27,360 bases of DNA. Source: Fusobacterium_C sp036516095 (lineage in GTDB: Bacteria; Fusobacteriota; Fusobacteriia; Fusobacteriales; Fusobacteriaceae). Shown piece after piece: positions 24,817 to 27,360 of this stretch (its first letter is position 1; every line of letters starts with the position of its first letter). Below the pieces are notes generated by a model. That model had not been told where the DNA came from. It worked only from the letters and a program-made list of their open reading frames with translations, and did not search any database. The stretch covers positions 1-27,360 of the forward strand of contig NZ_DATBUM010000040.1 in the NCBI RefSeq assembly GCF_036516095.1, given 5' to 3'. The position numbers were made by a program, and so were the translations under genes.

Positions 24817-26577
24817 CTACCAATTCATAGAATAGCCGTATTCCTTAAATAATTTTGATAAAGTTCCCATATCTTCTTCTTTTACGAGAATATGGTATTC
24901 TTCTGCACGAAGAATCAACTCTTGAAATCTTTTGTCCTGGCTGACAATCGAAATCAATTCTTTGTCCTCTTTCAACTTTAAAACTCGATACTCCGGTTTC
25001 CATAGGATTGCTCTACCTTTCACCGTCAACTCTTCTAAAAAATCAATCCAAATTTGTGGTTTTACATCCGGAATTTTAGAATGAAATTCTTCAATTCTCT
25101 CTTGTAGAGAACCGTTTTCTTCTAAGTTTCTTAAAAAACTTTCTTTGCTTACCTTGTATTTATTACTCGCAATTTTTTGTCCGATTCTTTCTAAAAACAT
25201 CGTTTTAGTAGGAGCATCTCCCAATAAAGTGATAATTAGATGTTCATCATCTAGTAAAATCTCACTTTCTTCTGCCACTTTTTTAAATTCATATTCTGCC
25301 GTCTTTCCCAAAACATATTCTCCCAAACGGGTCAAACGAATATATTGTAAACCGTCATATTTGCTTAAATATCCGTTTTTTAAATACAAATAGCTGTCTT
25401 CGTCAGGCATATTATAATATAGCTCAAAAACCCCTAAGGTTCCTAATAAAAAGAAAAAACTTTTTACAAAAGGAACAACAATATAATCACGGTAACGATC
25501 ATGATTGGTGATTCTCGTTCTCTCATAATTTGCCTCATTAATATAAATATAATCCTTGACATCTTGAATATCAATCAATTCATAGAATTTATCTTGAAAT
25601 AAAATAGATCTTACAATATTATCCATGCTGACAAGCATTCCTGCTTCCAACTCTTCCAGAACTTCCAAAATACTTTGAAAACATTTCTTGAGCTGTTCAG
25701 AATGTTGCCAAATATTTTTCACTCCTTTTAGAAAATTCAAAAATAAGCTGGAATAACAATAGCTTTCTTCTTTTATCAATTCTGTAGACAACAAATCCTG
25801 AATAATATTTTTAATATTATTTGCCTGAAAATATTCTTTTTTCTTGTATTTTTCCTTAATTAAAAAGAAGAACAAAGAAAGTGTTTCTGTTTTTAAATAA
25901 TCCAAATCCTTGGCATCTACATAGTATTCTGTAATGCTACAATATTTTTTCATATTCAATTTGGATTCTTTCAAAATTTTTCCACTACTGGAAAGAGCAA
26001 TCCCTCCCTGTTCATAAAATTCGAAATACTTCGTTAAATTTTCCAAAATTTCCTGTTCGTTGTTTGCTTTTTTCATGTATTTCGGAGAATATACCGCCTG
26101 TAGATGTATTTCTTTCGGTTTTTTCATAAATTGTCGAATATACCGTAAAATATCATAGTGTAATTCAAAATATTCTCGATTTTTTGCATCTTTTGCCAAT
26201 TTAAAAAAACTATATTTTCCCGATAATTCTTTCAAAAATCTATTTTCCTCGGAATAATATTTTTCTTTATCTTCCACAGAAAGATAATAACGTCCTCCCC
26301 AAGCCAAAGTTTCAAAAATATTCTGTATTTCTTTCTCCAAGCTAAAAAATAACTTTGGAAAAATCTCCTCGGAACAATAACACTCTTCCAATAAACTTAA
26401 AAATACTTCTTTTTCTGTGGTGGGTCCTATCATGGAAATGGAAAAAACATCCAAGTCTTTTCCAATATATCCTTCCGCTATCCAATCCAAAAAATATGTT
26501 TTATACAAGCGAAATAAAGCTTCTCGTTGATAAAATTGGAACATGGCTTCCCGACATCGTTCTTTTTTTTGCTCCAT
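24817..26577 (-). CDS. Unrecognised 586-residue protein, possible SNF2-helicase partner
   Basis: I do not recognise this protein by name. It is long, soluble, mostly helical and rich in Lys, Glu, Phe and Tyr, with no signal peptide or membrane segment. Residues about 370-425 read like a winged helix (LGTLGVFELYY, then YIRLTRLGEYVLG). Residues about 438-525 (LLDDEHLIITLLGDAPTK, then YKVSKESFLRNLEENGSL), together with the closing VKEEDMGTLSKLFKEYGY, resemble the XPB/Ssl2 N-terminal (Helicase_C_3) type domain, judged by pattern only. It starts 15 bases after the SNF2 helicase stop and ends 14 bases before dnaE, so it is probably made with both. A role as a DNA-remodelling accessory factor is inferred, not shown. 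Confidence 0.6.
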   Translation of the reverse strand: MEQKKERCREAMFQFYQREALFRLYKTYFLDWIAEGYIGKDLDVFSISMIGPTTEKEVFLSLLEECYCSEEIFPKLFFSLEKEIQNIFETLAWGGRYYLSVEDKEKYYSEENRFLKELSGKYSFFKLAKDAKNREYFELHYDILRYIRQFMKKPKEIHLQAVYSPKYMKKANNEQEILENLTKYFEFYEQGGIALSSSGKILKESKLNMKKYCSITEYYVDAKDLDYLKTETLSLFFFLIKEKYKKKEYFQANNIKNIIQDLLSTELIKEESYCYSSLFLNFLKGVKNIWQHSEQLKKCFQSILEVLEELEAGMLVSMDNIVRSILFQDKFYELIDIQDVKDYIYINEANYERTRITNHDRYRDYIVVPFVKSFFFLLGTLGVFELYYNMPDEDSYLYLKNGYLSKYDGLQYIRLTRLGEYVLGKTAEYEFKKVAEESEILLDDEHLIITLLGDAPTKTMFLERIGQKIASNKYKVSKESFLRNLEENGSLQERIEEFHSKIPDVKPQIWIDFLEELTVKGRAILWKPEYRVLKLKEDKELISIVSQDKRFQELILRAEEYHILVKEEDMGTLSKLFKEYGYSMNW

Positions 26578-26592
26578 AGCACTACCTTTCCT

Positions 26593-27360
26593 TTATTTTC
26601 CTAAAATAAACTCAATCTCTTTTTCTGTAAATGATTTATTGGATAAGTTATCTTCTGAGATAACATCGTCCAGCAACTTACTTTTTAGTTCCTGTAATTG
26701 CAGTATTTTCTCTTCAATGGTATCTTTTAAGATCAATTTGTAAGAAAAAACCGTTCTATCCTGTCCTAGACGATAAGCTCTATCAATCGCCTGATTTTCT
26801 ACTGTCTTATTCCACCAAGGATCGTAGAGAAATATTGTATCCGCAGCCGTTAAATTCAGTCCGACTCCTCCTGTCTTAAGTGTCATCACAAATACTTTGT
26901 ACTTCTCATTTTTTTGAAATTTATTGACCAAGCGTTGCCTATCCTTTGTATTTCCTGTCATGCTCAAATAAGGAATGTCCTGTTCTTCTAAACTTTTACA
27001 AATAGTATCAATGGAACCGATATAGTTTGTAAAGATTAAAACCTTGTGGTCATTTTCCACAGCTTCTAAAACCTGTTCCAATAACATTTCTTTTTTACTG
27101 GAAGTGATATAGGAATTTTTTATTTCCGGACAACTGGTAATTTGACGTAACTCATTCAGAGCCTGCAAAATAAAAAATTGTGCCTTCCCCAAACCTTTCT
27201 CTCGAATACTGGCATGTATCATATTATAATAATAATTTCTTCTCTCTTCATAAAACTTCTTATGTTCCGGATTCATATCGATATAAATGGTCTTTTCAAT
27301 CTTATCCGGTAAATCTTTTAAAACTTCTTTCTTAACTCTCCGTAAAATAAAAGGATATAT
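26593..27360 (-). CDS. SNF2 family helicase, C-terminal part (5' end outside window)
   Basis: The visible 255 residues are the second RecA-like domain of a SNF2/Swi2 ATPase, a DNA translocase. The first visible block, PFILRRVKKEVLKDLPDK, is the classical SNF2 linker motif. KVLIFTNY, then VMTLKTGGVGLNL, then DPWWNKTVENQAIDRAYRLGQ are motifs IV-VI, with the conserved arginine fingers present. The frame is open to the window edge at 27360; the Walker A half and any N-terminal SWIM or zinc domain lie outside. It is followed 15 bases later by the unrecognised 586-residue gene. Its target is unknown. Confidence 0.93.
   Translation of the reverse strand: MYPFILRRVKKEVLKDLPDKIEKTIYIDMNPEHKKFYEERRNYYYNMIHASIREKGLGKAQFFILQALNELRQITSCPEIKNSYITSSKKEMLLEQVLEAVENDHKVLIFTNYIGSIDTICKSLEEQDIPYLSMTGNTKDRQRLVNKFQKNEKYKVFVMTLKTGGVGLNLTAADTIFLYDPWWNKTVENQAIDRAYRLGQDRTVFSYKLILKDTIEEKILQLQELKSKLLDDVISEDNLSNKSFTEKEIEFILGK

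Overview
The window is an AT-rich, densely coded bacterial chromosome segment. Its gene content (competence-type ComM, PilT and ComEA-like proteins, HemZ, Hsp33, an accBC-asp23-nusB block, an IS1634-like transposase) and its strongly AT-biased codon use fit a Fusobacterium-like organism of the F. necrophorum type. This assignment is an inference from gene style and synteny, since the window has no rRNA or other marker. Almost all genes lie on the minus strand. The exceptions are a transposase-like gene, an alpha/beta hydrolase and mntP. I see no tRNA, rRNA or CRISPR array, and no gene-free gap above 300 bases.

Layout from left to right. (1) Positions 1-5130 (minus): a five-gene peptide/nickel-type ABC importer in the order binding lipoprotein, two permeases, two ATPases, followed by the start of coaX (type III pantothenate kinase), cut by the window edge. 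(2) 5279-6679 (plus): an intact-length IS4/IS1634-like transposase that has lost most catalytic residues. (3) gltX (minus) and a divergent alpha/beta hydrolase with a near-consensus promoter. (4) 17200-9489 (minus): a tightly packed nine-gene run, comM-pilT-hemZ-comEA-like-hslO-tatD-acpS-ferredoxin-like-prfB, with several start/stop overlaps. prfB carries a textbook programmed +1 frameshift. (5) mntP (plus), divergent from comM and convergent with nusB across a shared terminator. (6) 27360-17925 (minus): a SNF2 helicase (5' end outside the window), an unrecognised 586-residue partner, dnaE, a biotin-carrier-like accB, accC, asp23, amaP, a DUF2273 gene and nusB.

How the genes fit together. The accB-accC-asp23-nusB order matches the Bacillus subtilis accB-accC-yqhY-nusB block, with a membrane-anchoring pair (AmaP and DUF2273) inserted. 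The accB-like protein has glycine where the biotinylated lysine should be, so it looks like a non-biotinylated carrier mimic beside an intact biotin carboxylase. comM, pilT and the ComEA-like gene form a DNA-uptake theme inside a housekeeping operon.

Strongest candidates for something undescribed: the biotin-less AccB paralog, the SNF2 helicase paired with a protein whose C-terminal part resembles the XPB/Ssl2 N-terminal domain, and the conserved-length but apparently dead transposase.
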